A stretch of DNA of 64,000 bases from Planctomycetota bacterium (GCA_021805985.1 JAJZDN010000012.1:1-64000), one strand, 5' to 3'. Counted from the stretch's first letter, positions 19,041 through 27,913 are shown. Notes: generated by a model from the sequence alone, not told the origin. Numbers and translations: made by a program.

Positions 19041-19994
19041 ATGGGCAGACTTTTTTCCGACATTACCAAAACCATCGGCAATACACCTTTGGTACGCATT
19101 AATCGCCTTGTCCCTGCCGGGCAGGGCATTGTTTACGCCAAGTGCGAATTCTTCAATCCTCTTTCCAGCGTTAAAGATCGTATCGGTGCCGCAATGATTG
19201 AGGCCGCTGAAAAAGCCGGCAAAATTAATAAAGACACCCATATCTTGGAAGCCACCAGCGGAAATACCGGTATTGCTCTGGCGTTTGTATGCGCTGCCAA
19301 GGGTTATAAACTCACGCTTTACATGCCCGAAAGCATGTCCCTGGAACGCCGCAAACTTCTGCGGATCATGGGAGCCAACTTGGTGCTCACCCCGGCCGCT
19401 GAAGGAATGCCCGGTGCCATTCGGCGGTGCAATGAGGCCGCTGCGGCGGACAAAAATGCCATTATTGCCCAGCAGTTTGATAACCCCGCCAACGTTGCAA
19501 TTCACGAAAAAACCACGGCCGAAGAAATCTGGAATGATACCGATGGCAAAGTGGATTGCCTGGTATCCGCTGTGGGTACCGGCGGTACGATCAGCGGCGT
19601 GGCAGGTGTGATTAAAAAGCGTAATCCACAATTCAAAGCTATTGCGGTAGAACCTACCGGCTCACCGGTTATCACGCAGTGCAAGGCAGGGCAGCCTTTG
19701 AAGCCAGGCCCCCACAAAATTCAGGGTGCTGGCGCCGGCTTTATTCCAAAAAATCTGAATGTTGACTTGGTGGATGAAGTCATTCAAGTTACCAATGAAG
19801 ATTCCTTTGAATGGGCACGCCGCCTGGCACGGGAAGAAGGCATTTTGGCCGGCATCAGTTCCGGAGCCAATATGTGGGCGGCCGCACAAGTTGCCGCCCG
19901 CCCGGATATGAAGGGAAAAATCATTGTCGCCGTCATGTGCTCCACGGGTGAGCGCTATATCAGCACGGCCATGTATGAAGGTCTGGACGTTTGA
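19041..19994 (+). CDS. cysK: Cysteine synthase A (O-acetylserine sulfhydrylase)
   Basis: 317 aa PLP enzyme that makes L-cysteine from O-acetylserine and sulfide. The PLP lysine is in [11 protein letters not shown], with [16 protein letters not shown], the phosphate loop [15 protein letters not shown], and [11 protein letters not shown] near the C-terminus. AAAGGAG precedes the ATG. TTGACA at 18981-18986 could be a -35 element, with only a weak -10. It is convergent with the HD-GYP gene 11 bp away. Confidence 0.96.
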   Translation: MGRLFSDITKTIGNTPLVRINRLVPAGQGIVYAKCEFFNPLSSVKDRIGAAMIEAAEKAGKINKDTHILEATSGNTGIALAFVCAAKGYKLTLYMPESMSLERRKLLRIMGANLVLTPAAEGMPGAIRRCNEAAAADKNAIIAQQFDNPANVAIHEKTTAEEIWNDTDGKVDCLVSAVGTGGTISGVAGVIKKRNPQFKAIAVEPTGSPVITQCKAGQPLKPGPHKIQGAGAGFIPKNLNVDLVDEVIQVTNEDSFEWARRLAREEGILAGISSGANMWAAAQVAARPDMKGKIIVAVMCSTGERYISTAMYEGLDV

Positions 19995-20005
19995 TGACTC
20001 TGCCG

Positions 20006-21058
20006 CTACCAGTTCCATGCGTCCTGGCGGGCGTTCCGGGATTTGCGGCGGCCCTCTTCGGCGGCGTGGTAGTGCATTTGAACTTCCAGTATTTCTGATT
20101 CACGATCAAAAAACGCCGCTACCACGCGCGGGCCGAACTGTTTGCCGCGTTCGTTGCGGATGACATTACAGGCATGCTGATGGCTCTCCGCCGCTTTGTA
20201 AACCCGCCGCGAGGTAATCGCGTCATACACGTCGGCCAAAGCCATAATGCGCCCGGCCCAGGGAATTTGCTCGCCTGCCAGCCCCCTGGGATAACCGCGA
20301 CCGTCAAAACGTTCATGATGCGTGGCGGCAATGTCGCGGGCCATTTCCAAGAATTCTGCACCCGGGTAACTCTGTAGCACTTCCTCCAGTGTGTTCGCTC
20401 CAATCGCTGAATGGCGTTTCATGATTTCGTATTCAGCGTCTGTTAGTTTGCCCGGTTTGAGCAAAATGGCATCGGGAATGGCGACTTTTCCGATGTCATG
20501 CAGGGGGCTGGTGTCATAAAGCAATTGCACAAAATCCGCATGGATTGTCGACGCAAGTTCCGGACGTTGAGAAAGCTGTTGGGCAATGATCTTCACATAA
20601 TTGCGCGTCCGCTCCAAATGAAGCCCGGTTTCCTGATCACGAGATTCCGCCAGACGGGCCAGGGCAAAAATCGTCACATCGCGTGTTTCCAGTGATAAAG
20701 CGCGTTCCCCCGCTTTGATTCGAGCCACAAGTTCCCCTGTATCAAACGGCTTGGCCATAAAATCATCGGCACCGGCGGCGATTCCCTCGGCCGCATCCAC
20801 CGGATCATCACGCGAACTTAAAATAATGACATAGACATATCTACTAAGTTTACGCTGCCGAATCGCCCGACACAGCGCAATGCCATCCATGGAATCCATC
20901 ATCCAATCGGTAATGACCATGCGAATCGGGAACTGTGATAACCGCTCCAACGCGGCAGCGCCGCTCGTGGTTGTAATAACCTCGTGGCCGAAGCGATTTA
21001 ACGCGCTGCGGATCATCTCCAGCGCGATCGGGTCATCATCGACGGCGAGAATTTTCAT
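20006..21058 (-). CDS. Response regulator with HD-GYP domain (c-di-GMP phosphodiesterase type)
   Basis: 350 aa. The receiver domain at about 1-120 has acidic VDDDP and phosphoacceptor Asp51 (ITDWMMDSMDG). The HD-GYP domain follows: SPLHDIGKVAIPDAILLKPGKL, HHERFDGRGYPRGLAGEQIP and ALADVYDAIT. The family hydrolyses cyclic di-GMP. The ATG is 5 nt after the stop of the histidine kinase gene and an AGGAG lies across that stop, so the pair is translationally coupled and probably forms one signalling pathway. Confidence 0.94.
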   Translation of the reverse strand: MKILAVDDDPIALEMIRSALNRFGHEVITTTSGAAALERLSQFPIRMVITDWMMDSMDGIALCRAIRQRKLSRYVYVIILSSRDDPVDAAEGIAAGADDFMAKPFDTGELVARIKAGERALSLETRDVTIFALARLAESRDQETGLHLERTRNYVKIIAQQLSQRPELASTIHADFVQLLYDTSPLHDIGKVAIPDAILLKPGKLTDAEYEIMKRHSAIGANTLEEVLQSYPGAEFLEMARDIAATHHERFDGRGYPRGLAGEQIPWAGRIMALADVYDAITSRRVYKAAESHQHACNVIRNERGKQFGPRVVAAFFDRESEILEVQMHYHAAEEGRRKSRNARQDAWNW

Positions 21059-21062
21059 ACCC

Positions 21063-24041
21063 TTAAGCTCCTTCATCCAACTGAGTTTTACCGGACGCCC
21101 TATTCCGCATCGTCACATGTTCTATACATCGGTTCATTTCTATCTGAACTTTGTTCCATGCGGCCTTGGCAAGGTCCTCAGGACCCCCATCCTGGCAGAT
21201 AACCTCCAGGTCTTTTGCGGCGTGCCGCAGCGCCTCAGCAAAAAGACATGCCGCAGTGCCCTTGATGGCGTGCGCCGCCCGACGGGCAGCGTCCCAGTCC
21301 GATACGACCATACAGTCATTGAGTTTTGTAATCTGCTGTCGCCCCTGCCCTATAAATTGCCCCAACAACCGCCCCACCATTGCTTGATCGTTCAAGAAAT
21401 ACTCGTTGAGCCGCTTGAAATCAAAGGGCGCAGGCATGACAACGGATCCTTGCAGAGGCAGAGATGTATCCGATGCTTTCACCGGCGTTGGCGGCAGCCC
21501 TCCCACCGGCGAATTGAAACCGGGATTATCAATTAATGAGACCACGGTCCGCACCAATTCAGTGCGGTTCAGCGGCTTGGTCAAGAAGGCATCCATGCCA
21601 GCCTCCAGAGAATTTCGGCGATCCAGACCCGTGGCATTCGCGGTCAGTGCGATAATCGGAATTCTTGCTTTTTCGAAAATGCTGAACACCGCACCGGCGG
21701 CTTCAAGTTTGCGTATCTGTCTTGCGGATTCAAAACCGTCCATTACCGGCATGAGACAATCCATGAATACCAGTGCGTAGCGTTGTCTCTGCAGGGCATC
21801 CACGCATTGCTGACCCGTGCCCACGACATCGCATGGCACCATTAAACCCGAAAGTACTTCCCGAATGACAAATTGGTTAATTTCGTTATCTTCCGCCACG
21901 AGCACCTTAAGGCCCTCATAGCCCGGCGGCAATTGGAGTTTTTCCTGTACCTCAAGTCGCGACGGGCTGACCTTCGTGGTATTCGCGTGGACCAGCCGCA
22001 TGAGAAGATCAAATAATTGCGATTGCCTTACCGGTTTGCCTAAAACACCGCTAAGCCCGAATTCCAACTGTATTTCCGCACTGATGTGGGTATCGGGCCT
22101 GGCCAATGCGATAATATCCGGTGCTCGCATATCGGCCTGCGCGTGGATTAATTTGGCAATTTCCAGCGCGTTGAGTTCCGGCGGCTGATGCTCTACAAAC
22201 AGCACATCAAACGGGCGAGCGGCATTGGCCCGTAGCAGTTGGTTGCAGGCCTTCACCGAGTCTGCGGTCTCTACCTCTATTTTCCAGTATTGCAACTGAT
22301 GCTGAAGTTTGTCGCGGCGCACCGGGCTGGCCATTAAAAGCAATATCCGCTGCCGGTGCAGCGCTTCCGGAATCGCTTCCGCATCCAGCCAGACCGATTT
22401 CCGACGCTCCAGTGGAACAGAGAACCAGAATGTACTGCCTTGGCTTATCTGGCTTTCGGCACCGATTTTCCCGCCCATTAACTCAACAAGTTGTCGGCTT
22501 ATCGCCAGCCCCAGGCCAGTGCCAGCATATACTTTGTCGCCCGTGTGATGCACCTGTGCAAAAGCCGTAAATAGTTTCTTTGCATTCTCCGGTGCAATGC
22601 CCACGCCCGTGTCATGAACTTCAAACTTCGCTAAAACTTTACCCTCCGCGATATCCACGGTGGAAAGTTTCAGCCAGACATCACCCTTATCCGTAAACTT
22701 AATCGCATTGCCCAGCAGGTTTATCAGCACCTGCCGTAGCCGCACAGGATCACCATGCACCAATGACGGAAGATCCGGCGCAATGTCATAGCCGAGTTCA
22801 AGCTTTTTTCTCATAGCGGTAGAGAGCATTAGGTATACCGTATCTTCCGTGCAGGCGCGCAGATCAAAATCTACCGGCTCAAGTTCCATCCGCCCGGCTT
22901 CGATTTTGGAGAAATCCAGAATATCCGTTATCACCGCCAGCAGTGCATCGGCACTGGTTTTTGCTACCTGCGTATACCCGCGCTGCTGACCATCCAGAGA
23001 TGTTTCCGCAAGCAATTCCATCATGGAAATCACGCCGTGCAGAGGGGTGCGTATTTCATGGCTCATATTTGCCAGGAACTGGGATTTAACCGATGCCGAT
23101 TCCTCGGCTGCCGATTTTGCGATTTCAAGTTCGGATTTAGCCTGTTCCAGCCGCAACATGGTTTGCTGTCGCTGGGTATAAAGCCGATCCATCATCATGG
23201 CCGCAGCCCAAACGAAAGCGCCAAATACAATAATTTGCAGCACCACCGCCGAAGCTGCTGAGGCCGGCATTCCGGAAACATGAAGCCGATACTCGCAAAA
23301 AATTCTCAGCCAGCCCAGGAATATCGGAAAAACAATCAGCGGTGGCAGCAGCCGCCGCATGATCATCCCGCCCGGACTATTTCTAAGAAGTTGCCGAACA
23401 ATCGGTATAAGCTCGTCGAGTGCTGAAATTCCCGTCAGCAAGAGCAGCATCGCCGCCGCCGTGTGCATGGCGGTGGGTATATATGCGCCTCGCAAACTGT
23501 GTCCATAAACGGTAAACAAATAATTGGCAACGCCGTACAGTCCCGTCAATAACAGGCCAACCAAAGCCACGCCCGTAACATGCCGTGTGAAAGTTTTTCG
23601 CCACACCACACTCATTACGCCCAAGCCGCCAAATAACAATCCCGCAGCGGTGTTGGGTGCCATACGGTTGGGTGCGAAGGGCACTTTGGTGAGTTCTTGG
23701 GCAAATAAGAGCGAATCAACGTGCAGATTTTCCGCGCCCAAGTACGCCGCCAGCCGCAGCGCAGCGACCAACGCCACAATGCCGCCGACTGCGGTAATTT
23801 CCCAATTTTGCGCCGATGTGGTTTCCGGGTGGCAGGCCAGAAAGCCAATAGGGACCGCCAGCAGGAAAAAACAGATTGCCACTGCCGGATTCATCGGTAT
23901 CATACCGGGCAGTAAACTTGTTAGTGTTAATTCGCCGGAACACCAGCCAGCCAATACCAGCAGGCTTACCGCGCAGATTAACGCGCTAGACCACACGCTG
24001 ATCCAGTACAGGCGTGTACGGGGCTTGTCAGGCAATTCCAT
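21063..24041 (-). CDS. Hybrid sensor histidine kinase with two receiver domains and Hpt
   Basis: 992 aa. The N-terminal membrane sensor has about eight helices (residues 10-285). HisKA follows with His328 in SHEIRTPLHG, then HATPase (N box NLLGNAIKFT 441-450, G boxes DTGVGIAP and GTGLGLAISRQLV). A first receiver-like domain at about 565-690 lacks the Asp (VLFVEHQP, Glu617). A proper second receiver has Asp761 (VFMDCLMPVMDG), and a C-terminal Hpt has His924 (AHAIKGTA). The layout implies a His-Asp-His relay to the coupled HD-GYP regulator. The signal is unknown. Confidence 0.94.
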   Translation of the reverse strand: MELPDKPRTRLYWISVWSSALICAVSLLVLAGWCSGELTLTSLLPGMIPMNPAVAICFFLLAVPIGFLACHPETTSAQNWEITAVGGIVALVAALRLAAYLGAENLHVDSLLFAQELTKVPFAPNRMAPNTAAGLLFGGLGVMSVVWRKTFTRHVTGVALVGLLLTGLYGVANYLFTVYGHSLRGAYIPTAMHTAAAMLLLLTGISALDELIPIVRQLLRNSPGGMIMRRLLPPLIVFPIFLGWLRIFCEYRLHVSGMPASAASAVVLQIIVFGAFVWAAAMMMDRLYTQRQQTMLRLEQAKSELEIAKSAAEESASVKSQFLANMSHEIRTPLHGVISMMELLAETSLDGQQRGYTQVAKTSADALLAVITDILDFSKIEAGRMELEPVDFDLRACTEDTVYLMLSTAMRKKLELGYDIAPDLPSLVHGDPVRLRQVLINLLGNAIKFTDKGDVWLKLSTVDIAEGKVLAKFEVHDTGVGIAPENAKKLFTAFAQVHHTGDKVYAGTGLGLAISRQLVELMGGKIGAESQISQGSTFWFSVPLERRKSVWLDAEAIPEALHRQRILLLMASPVRRDKLQHQLQYWKIEVETADSVKACNQLLRANAARPFDVLFVEHQPPELNALEIAKLIHAQADMRAPDIIALARPDTHISAEIQLEFGLSGVLGKPVRQSQLFDLLMRLVHANTTKVSPSRLEVQEKLQLPPGYEGLKVLVAEDNEINQFVIREVLSGLMVPCDVVGTGQQCVDALQRQRYALVFMDCLMPVMDGFESARQIRKLEAAGAVFSIFEKARIPIIALTANATGLDRRNSLEAGMDAFLTKPLNRTELVRTVVSLIDNPGFNSPVGGLPPTPVKASDTSLPLQGSVVMPAPFDFKRLNEYFLNDQAMVGRLLGQFIGQGRQQITKLNDCMVVSDWDAARRAAHAIKGTAACLFAEALRHAAKDLEVICQDGGPEDLAKAAWNKVQIEMNRCIEHVTMRNRASGKTQLDEGA

Positions 24042-24447
24042 CTTCCAACGTCCTCATGAGCATAGCCCGCAGTCTGAGGAAATTGCCCGACTTCTATTCA
24101 CCGCAAACTGATGGCGCAAGTCGCGTCCGCGCTGGATCTTTCAAGGTGGGTTGCAGCGTTTTGAGAAAGACCCTTGCGACCCGAATCGCTCGTTACGTCC
24201 ACATTATACGCATAAAGAAATAAAATTTGCCAGGGAAATATCACATTTCGGAAATAAGTGAGTTTCACCAGGTAACGCCGCCGCACTCGACGAGAGCGCG
24301 GCGTTGACGTGGGCAAAAGAACCTTGATTTACTGAAATGCACACGTAACAAAGACAATTCACATGAATTACGTCACCATTTGAACCTCACGGTATTCACC
24401 ACGGATCACGACAAAAGCCTCGCTGTGTTTGGGCATAGTTCGCCTTA
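24042..24447. other. Intergenic stretch holding the left end of the cassette
   Basis: No gene seen. It contains the left 84-bp inverted repeat (24248-24331), and 116 bp of unassigned sequence separate the repeat from the ImmA-type gene end. Confidence 0.6.
24248..24331 (+). repeat. Left 84-bp inverted repeat
   Basis: Starts TCGGAAATAAGTGAG and ends AAGAACCTTGATTTA. The reverse complement of 29468-29551 matches it at 81 of 84 positions. Both copies contain an internal palindrome, CGCTCGACGAGAGCG in the right copy with one arm base changed in the left copy (CACTCGACGAGAGCG). It does not overlap a gene. Confidence 0.92.
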
Positions 24448-24990
24448 TCACTGTTGGATGTAGCCGAGAGATGTTAGGCGAACCGTTAATGCCTGCTGAC
24501 TGACCTCATACTTATTTGCTAACCGCTCAATTTTTTCTTCAGTCGTTAGCGTTAAGCGAGCAAATTTTGCAAGATCTGTATTCAGAAATGATATTGGCAT
24601 CAATAGTTCAGCAGCAAAAAGGTTTGCTTCCACTTCATCAACGTTGGTTCCCGCACTTGACTGTTCGCTCCGCAGCTTAACCTGATATCCCGTCCACTGT
24701 CGGTCAATATGCAGCCGTTCGCCCTCATGCAGCAGGAAATGTCCTAACTCGTGCCCGACGGTAAAACGCCGCCGGTTCGGGTGATGTCTGGCGTTCACAC
24801 CAATAATCGCCACCCCTTTGGTTGGTTCACGAAGCACGAAACCAGACAATTCATCTGGCGCATCTTGTTTGACGACTTTCGCGCCCAAACGCCGTGCCAA
24901 GTCATCGACTGGCACCGGGGCCTGCTCGACACCGAATCGCTCAAGCAATTCGAGCGCCCGTTCCCTAATCATTTTTCGTCGTACTAGCAT
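24448..24990 (-). CDS. ImmA/IrrE-family metallopeptidase
   Basis: 180 aa cytoplasmic zinc peptidase. The zinc motif is H80-E-L-G-H84 in FTVGHELGHFLLHEGE, with the third ligand Glu121 in DEVEANLFAAELLMP. Such proteases relieve repression by cleaving an XRE-type repressor, as ImmA does to ImmR. The gene starts 3 bp after the stop of the XRE gene, so it is co-transcribed with its likely substrate. An alternative ATG is at residue 7. Confidence 0.93.
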   Translation of the reverse strand: MLVRRKMIRERALELLERFGVEQAPVPVDDLARRLGAKVVKQDAPDELSGFVLREPTKGVAIIGVNARHHPNRRRFTVGHELGHFLLHEGERLHIDRQWTGYQVKLRSEQSSAGTNVDEVEANLFAAELLMPISFLNTDLAKFARLTLTTEEKIERLANKYEVSQQALTVRLTSLGYIQQ

Positions 24991-24993
24991 GGT

Positions 24994-25311
24994 TCAACCC
25001 TTACTTTTAACGGGGCCTACAGCCGACCGCACAAACTCTTTCGTGGATTCCGGCAGATGCTGTAACAATTCTTCTATTTTTAAATCCTCCGTTGATTCCC
25101 GAGCCAAATCCGAAAGCTCCATGTGTAATGCGTGGGCGAGCCTTACGAGAGTATGAGCCAGTATCTTTTGTCGCCCTCGCTCAATATTCACTATTGAGGT
25201 ACGACTCAGGCCGATTAACGTTCCAAGATTTTCCTGCGTCAGCTTCTGGTGCAACCGCGCCCGTTGGATTCGCTGGCCGAGCTCACGATAATACAGATCC
25301 TTGTTCGTCAT
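24994..25311 (-). CDS. XRE-family helix-turn-helix regulator
   Basis: 105 aa. The HTH at about 12-65 reads LGQRIQRARLHQKLTQENLGTLIGLSRTSIVNIERG, followed by a helical C-terminal tail. It is the probable repressor of the divergent Ubl operon, inferred from position: the operon promoter lies 78-106 bp upstream. The ATG at 25311 is preferred over the longer frame. A TATAAT box ends only 6 nt before this ATG and there is no Shine-Dalgarno, so the message is probably leaderless. Confidence 0.92.
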   Translation of the reverse strand: MTNKDLYYRELGQRIQRARLHQKLTQENLGTLIGLSRTSIVNIERGRQKILAHTLVRLAHALHMELSDLARESTEDLKIEELLQHLPESTKEFVRSAVGPVKSKG

Positions 25312-25317
25312 ATTCTT

Positions 25318-25346
25318 ATTATATCCCACGGCGCGCCGGATGCAAA
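25318..25346 (-). promoter_or_regulatory. Sigma70-like promoter of the XRE/ImmA operon
   Basis: On the minus strand TTTGCA (25346-25341), a 17-bp spacer, then TATAAT (25323-25318). The start codon at 25311 follows after 6 nt, predicting a leaderless transcript. Confidence 0.65.
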
Positions 25347-25388
25347 CAGTTTGTAATTCGCACATCATTTTATGATTACATAAATTAT

Positions 25389-25417
25389 TTGACTTTGTTC
25401 GCAGCAGTGGGTAAACT
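25389..25417 (+). promoter_or_regulatory. Sigma70-like promoter of the Ubl operon
   Basis: TTGACT (25389-25394), a 17-bp spacer and TAAACT (25412-25417), about 80 bp before the Ubl start. The small palindrome ATCATTTTATGAT at 25364-25376, just upstream, is a candidate operator for the divergent XRE protein. Confidence 0.65.
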
Positions 25418-25495
25418 ATAGGTAATGTTTATCAATCTTGGTCTTGTTGACTGGCGAGGATAAGCAGATTTTTACCAGCATTAGGAGAAATCACT

Positions 25496-25807
25496 ATGGT
25501 TAATGAATCAATCAATGAGTCTGACGAACGTCGGCATGAACACGGCGGCGGCCACAATCATCCGATTGTTTACATTTACATTGACACTCACAAGTACCAA
25601 GCACCTAAGCCTGACATGACTGGCGAGGAATTGCGCAATCTCGCTAAGCCCTCTATCGGGAATCAATACAACCTTTGGCTTGAGATACCCGGTCTAGGCG
25701 ATGATAAGCTTGTCGGGGATGCCGAAATTATCCATCTCCATGACGGCATGTGCTTCTATAGCGCACTCAAAGAAATTAATCCAGGAGCAACCGATGCAAT
25801 TGCTTGA
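25496..25807 (+). CDS. Ubiquitin-like modifier (multiubiquitin-domain family), single domain
   Basis: 103 aa. A His/Gly-rich head (residues 14-22) precedes one beta-grasp domain of the multiubiquitin type: IVYIYIDTHKYQ, the MTGEELRNLA helix, YNLWLEIPG, DDKLVGDAEII and MCFYSALKEINPG. The family is the protein tag of bacterial ubiquitin-like operons. The last Gly97 is followed by ATDAIA, so the tail must be removed if a C-terminal glycine is to be activated. AGGAG lies 8 nt before the ATG. The 3' end overlaps the E2-like gene by 14 bp. Confidence 0.9.
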   Translation: MVNESINESDERRHEHGGGHNHPIVYIYIDTHKYQAPKPDMTGEELRNLAKPSIGNQYNLWLEIPGLGDDKLVGDAEIIHLHDGMCFYSALKEINPGATDAIA

Positions 25808-26171
25808 GGAAGATGAGCGTTATCTCACTGAGCGATGCTACCAATTCGACCTCATTGCGGAAGGAGAGGTCGGGTGTTTGATCATCAAAGATTTTCCGCT
25901 CGCTTCTGGCAAATATGACCGGGATATCGTTGATCTCCTCATATGCATTCCCAAAGGTTACAACACCGCCAAACTTGATAACTTCTATATTGATCCCCCT
26001 ATTCGCCTCAAAGTTGGCGGAGCTTATCCACACAGGGGTGATTATTTCGAGAGCCACATCCAAAGGAAATGGCAACGTTTGTCTCGACACATGTCAGTAT
26101 GGCGGCCAGGAATCGATGGCCTTCGGACGTTTATGCCCTTTATCTACCACGAACTTCAAAACAAGGATTAA
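25794..26171 (+). CDS. E2-like protein (prokaryotic E2 family E type)
   Basis: 125 aa with the E2-type core: IVDLLICIPKGYNTAKLDNFYIDPPIRL, then WQRLSRHMSVWRPGIDGLRTFMPFIYHEL. It is expected to accept or guide the activated Ubl. Cys residues occur only at about 15, 28 and 51. None lies in the region before the WRPG motif, where a classical E2 holds its catalytic Cys; His79 and His87 are the polar residues nearest. It therefore may work without a thioester or only as a partner of the E1. The ATG at 25794 has AGGAGC upstream, inside the Ubl gene. Confidence 0.85.
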   Translation: MQLLEEDERYLTERCYQFDLIAEGEVGCLIIKDFPLASGKYDRDIVDLLICIPKGYNTAKLDNFYIDPPIRLKVGGAYPHRGDYFESHIQRKWQRLSRHMSVWRPGIDGLRTFMPFIYHELQNKD

Positions 26172-26173
26172 AG

Positions 26174-27532
26174 ATGCGATACACACTCAGCATTACCGAA
26201 GATTTAAACGACCGGCTTAAAAACGCGGTTTTTGGTATGGTCGGCTGCGAAGGAGCAGCATATGTTGTTTGTGGGGTGGCAACCTTAACTGACGAGATTC
26301 GCCTTTTGGCAAGAGATATCATTCCCGTCTGTGACGAGCATTACCTTCTCCGGCAATCAAGACGCTTGTCAATCGACGGCCGCTCTTTTGTTCCCGTTGC
26401 AAAGCGGGCCAAGTTTGAAAAGGAAGCGATTCTCTTTGTTCACTCACACCCGGAGGATTCTCCACATTTTTCCAACTATGATGATGAAGAAGATCCAAAA
26501 TTGATGGCGTTCTTTAATGCTCGGACCGGACAGACACCGCATGGATCGCTCCTGTGTTTGCCGCCGGATCGATTAAAGGGCAGAATATGGACGACAACCG
26601 GCTGGCAACTCATAGAAAGAATCCGAGTTATCGGGAATCGGTTCCGTTTCTTTGATTTCGATACAAGCAAACCGCCGCTTCCGGAGTTCTATGACCGACA
26701 GGTACGTGCGTTTGGCCCAGAAATCCAATATCTTCTCCGCAGGCTACACGTTGGGGTGGTTGGTGCCGGGGGCACCGGCTCAGCGACGGTTGAACAACTT
26801 GCACGACTTGGCGTCCGAGTAATTTCAATCTTTGACGGAAAATCCCTCGCGACTAGTAACGTCACTCGAGTTCATGGAGCGACCTTGGCAGACGCTGGAA
26901 CGCCCAAAGCCGTGGTTCAAGAGACACATATCAAGAATCTGGGCTTGGGCACAGAACCGTATGTCCACTCACGTCCAATTACCGACGAGGATATTGCCAA
27001 GCATCTTCGTGGTTGTGATGTGGTTTTTGGATGTACTGATAACCACCTATCACGATCCATTCTTACCAGACTGGCACTATTTTACCTGATTCCCGTAATT
27101 GATATGGCGGTGAAGGTACATTCGGAACAGCAAGTCATTCGGGGCGTCTGGGGGCGTGTGACGACGTTGCTACCCGGAGAGGCCTGCTTGTTCTGCCACG
27201 AAACCATTAACCCTGACATAATACGAGCTGAGACTTTGTCGGTCACTCAACGCGAGCACGAACTCGCTGAAGAATACATAACAGAACTTGCCACAGATGA
27301 GCCGGCAGTCATTACGTTTACGACCGCTGTTGCGGCACAAGCAGTTAATGAATTATTGCATCGGCTGACTGGTTTTATGGGCGCAGAACGGACATCATCC
27401 GAGGTCCTTCTGCAGTTTCATAATAGCCGGATACGTACCAACCGGATGACTCCCAAGCCCGATTGTTACTGCCAGCAGATACAACATTGGGGACGCGGAG
27501 ATAGTCGAAATTTTCTCGGGCTCACCTGGTAA
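26174..27532 (+). CDS. JAMM deubiquitinase-like / E1-like (ThiF) fusion
   Basis: 452 aa. The N-terminal JAMM metalloprotease domain (1-165) has Glu26 and HSHPEDSPHFSNYD (H90, H92, S100, D103), a full H-x-H-P-x6-S-x2-D zinc site. The E1-like adenylation domain (170-452) has GVVGAGGTGSA (195-204), Asp221, NVTRVHG (Arg232), TPKA (Lys245) and GCTDN (Asp289). A CxxC (338-341) and CxC (431-433) suit a structural zinc. No further Cys lies between them, so the usual E1 catalytic Cys seems absent. Joining processing and activation in one chain suggests it trims and activates the Ubl. The start lies 2 bp after the E2-like stop. Confidence 0.92.
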   Translation: MRYTLSITEDLNDRLKNAVFGMVGCEGAAYVVCGVATLTDEIRLLARDIIPVCDEHYLLRQSRRLSIDGRSFVPVAKRAKFEKEAILFVHSHPEDSPHFSNYDDEEDPKLMAFFNARTGQTPHGSLLCLPPDRLKGRIWTTTGWQLIERIRVIGNRFRFFDFDTSKPPLPEFYDRQVRAFGPEIQYLLRRLHVGVVGAGGTGSATVEQLARLGVRVISIFDGKSLATSNVTRVHGATLADAGTPKAVVQETHIKNLGLGTEPYVHSRPITDEDIAKHLRGCDVVFGCTDNHLSRSILTRLALFYLIPVIDMAVKVHSEQQVIRGVWGRVTTLLPGEACLFCHETINPDIIRAETLSVTQREHELAEEYITELATDEPAVITFTTAVAAQAVNELLHRLTGFMGAERTSSEVLLQFHNSRIRTNRMTPKPDCYCQQIQHWGRGDSRNFLGLTW

Positions 27533-27538
27533 TCGATT

Positions 27539-27913
27539 ATGACTATGCGACTTATTGATATCATATCTTCAACTCGGACCAAATTGCGATCATTTTGGCT
27601 ACGACTGCGTACCCCGAAGCAACGAAAGACGTTTAGCGGTTTGATTCGCTACAGTTCGTTTGCAGTTCCTGCACCGGAACTTCTGGCAGGTATGCTCATC
27701 TTGAACGGACCAGATGAAAATCCTAAATGGCTCCGGTTTAGTTGTCCGTGTGGCTGCAAAACTGTCATAGCATTAAATCTTATGAAGAGTCATACTCCAC
27801 GTTGGACAATAACAATCCACCAAGATGGTACGCTCTCAGCAGCCCCGTCAGTAGATGTCACCAAATGTGGTAGCCATTTTTGGATTTACCACAACAGAAT
27901 CCAATGGGTATGA
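27539..27913 (+). CDS. DUF6527-family protein of the Ubl operon
   Basis: 124 aa soluble protein with a basic N-terminal 30 residues. The core has CPCGC (69-73), LNL, a PRW motif (87-89), SVDV and CGSHFWIYHNRIQW (110-123). Cys69, 71, 73 and 110 suit zinc binding; Ser112 and His113 are the likely functional residues. From memory, DUF6527 members accompany bacterial ubiquitin-like operons and may be a second Ubl protease; I cannot verify that here. It starts 6 bp after the JAMM-E1 stop. Confidence 0.75.
   Translation: MTMRLIDIISSTRTKLRSFWLRLRTPKQRKTFSGLIRYSSFAVPAPELLAGMLILNGPDENPKWLRFSCPCGCKTVIALNLMKSHTPRWTITIHQDGTLSAAPSVDVTKCGSHFWIYHNRIQWV

Noticed and set aside
24042-24260. Duplicated tRNA-Ala 3' end as a classical attachment site on the left of the cassette
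   Set aside because: I looked for the tRNA 3' sequence (ATCGAACCGG-type) near the left repeat and found no copy, so simple tRNA-directed integration is not supported.
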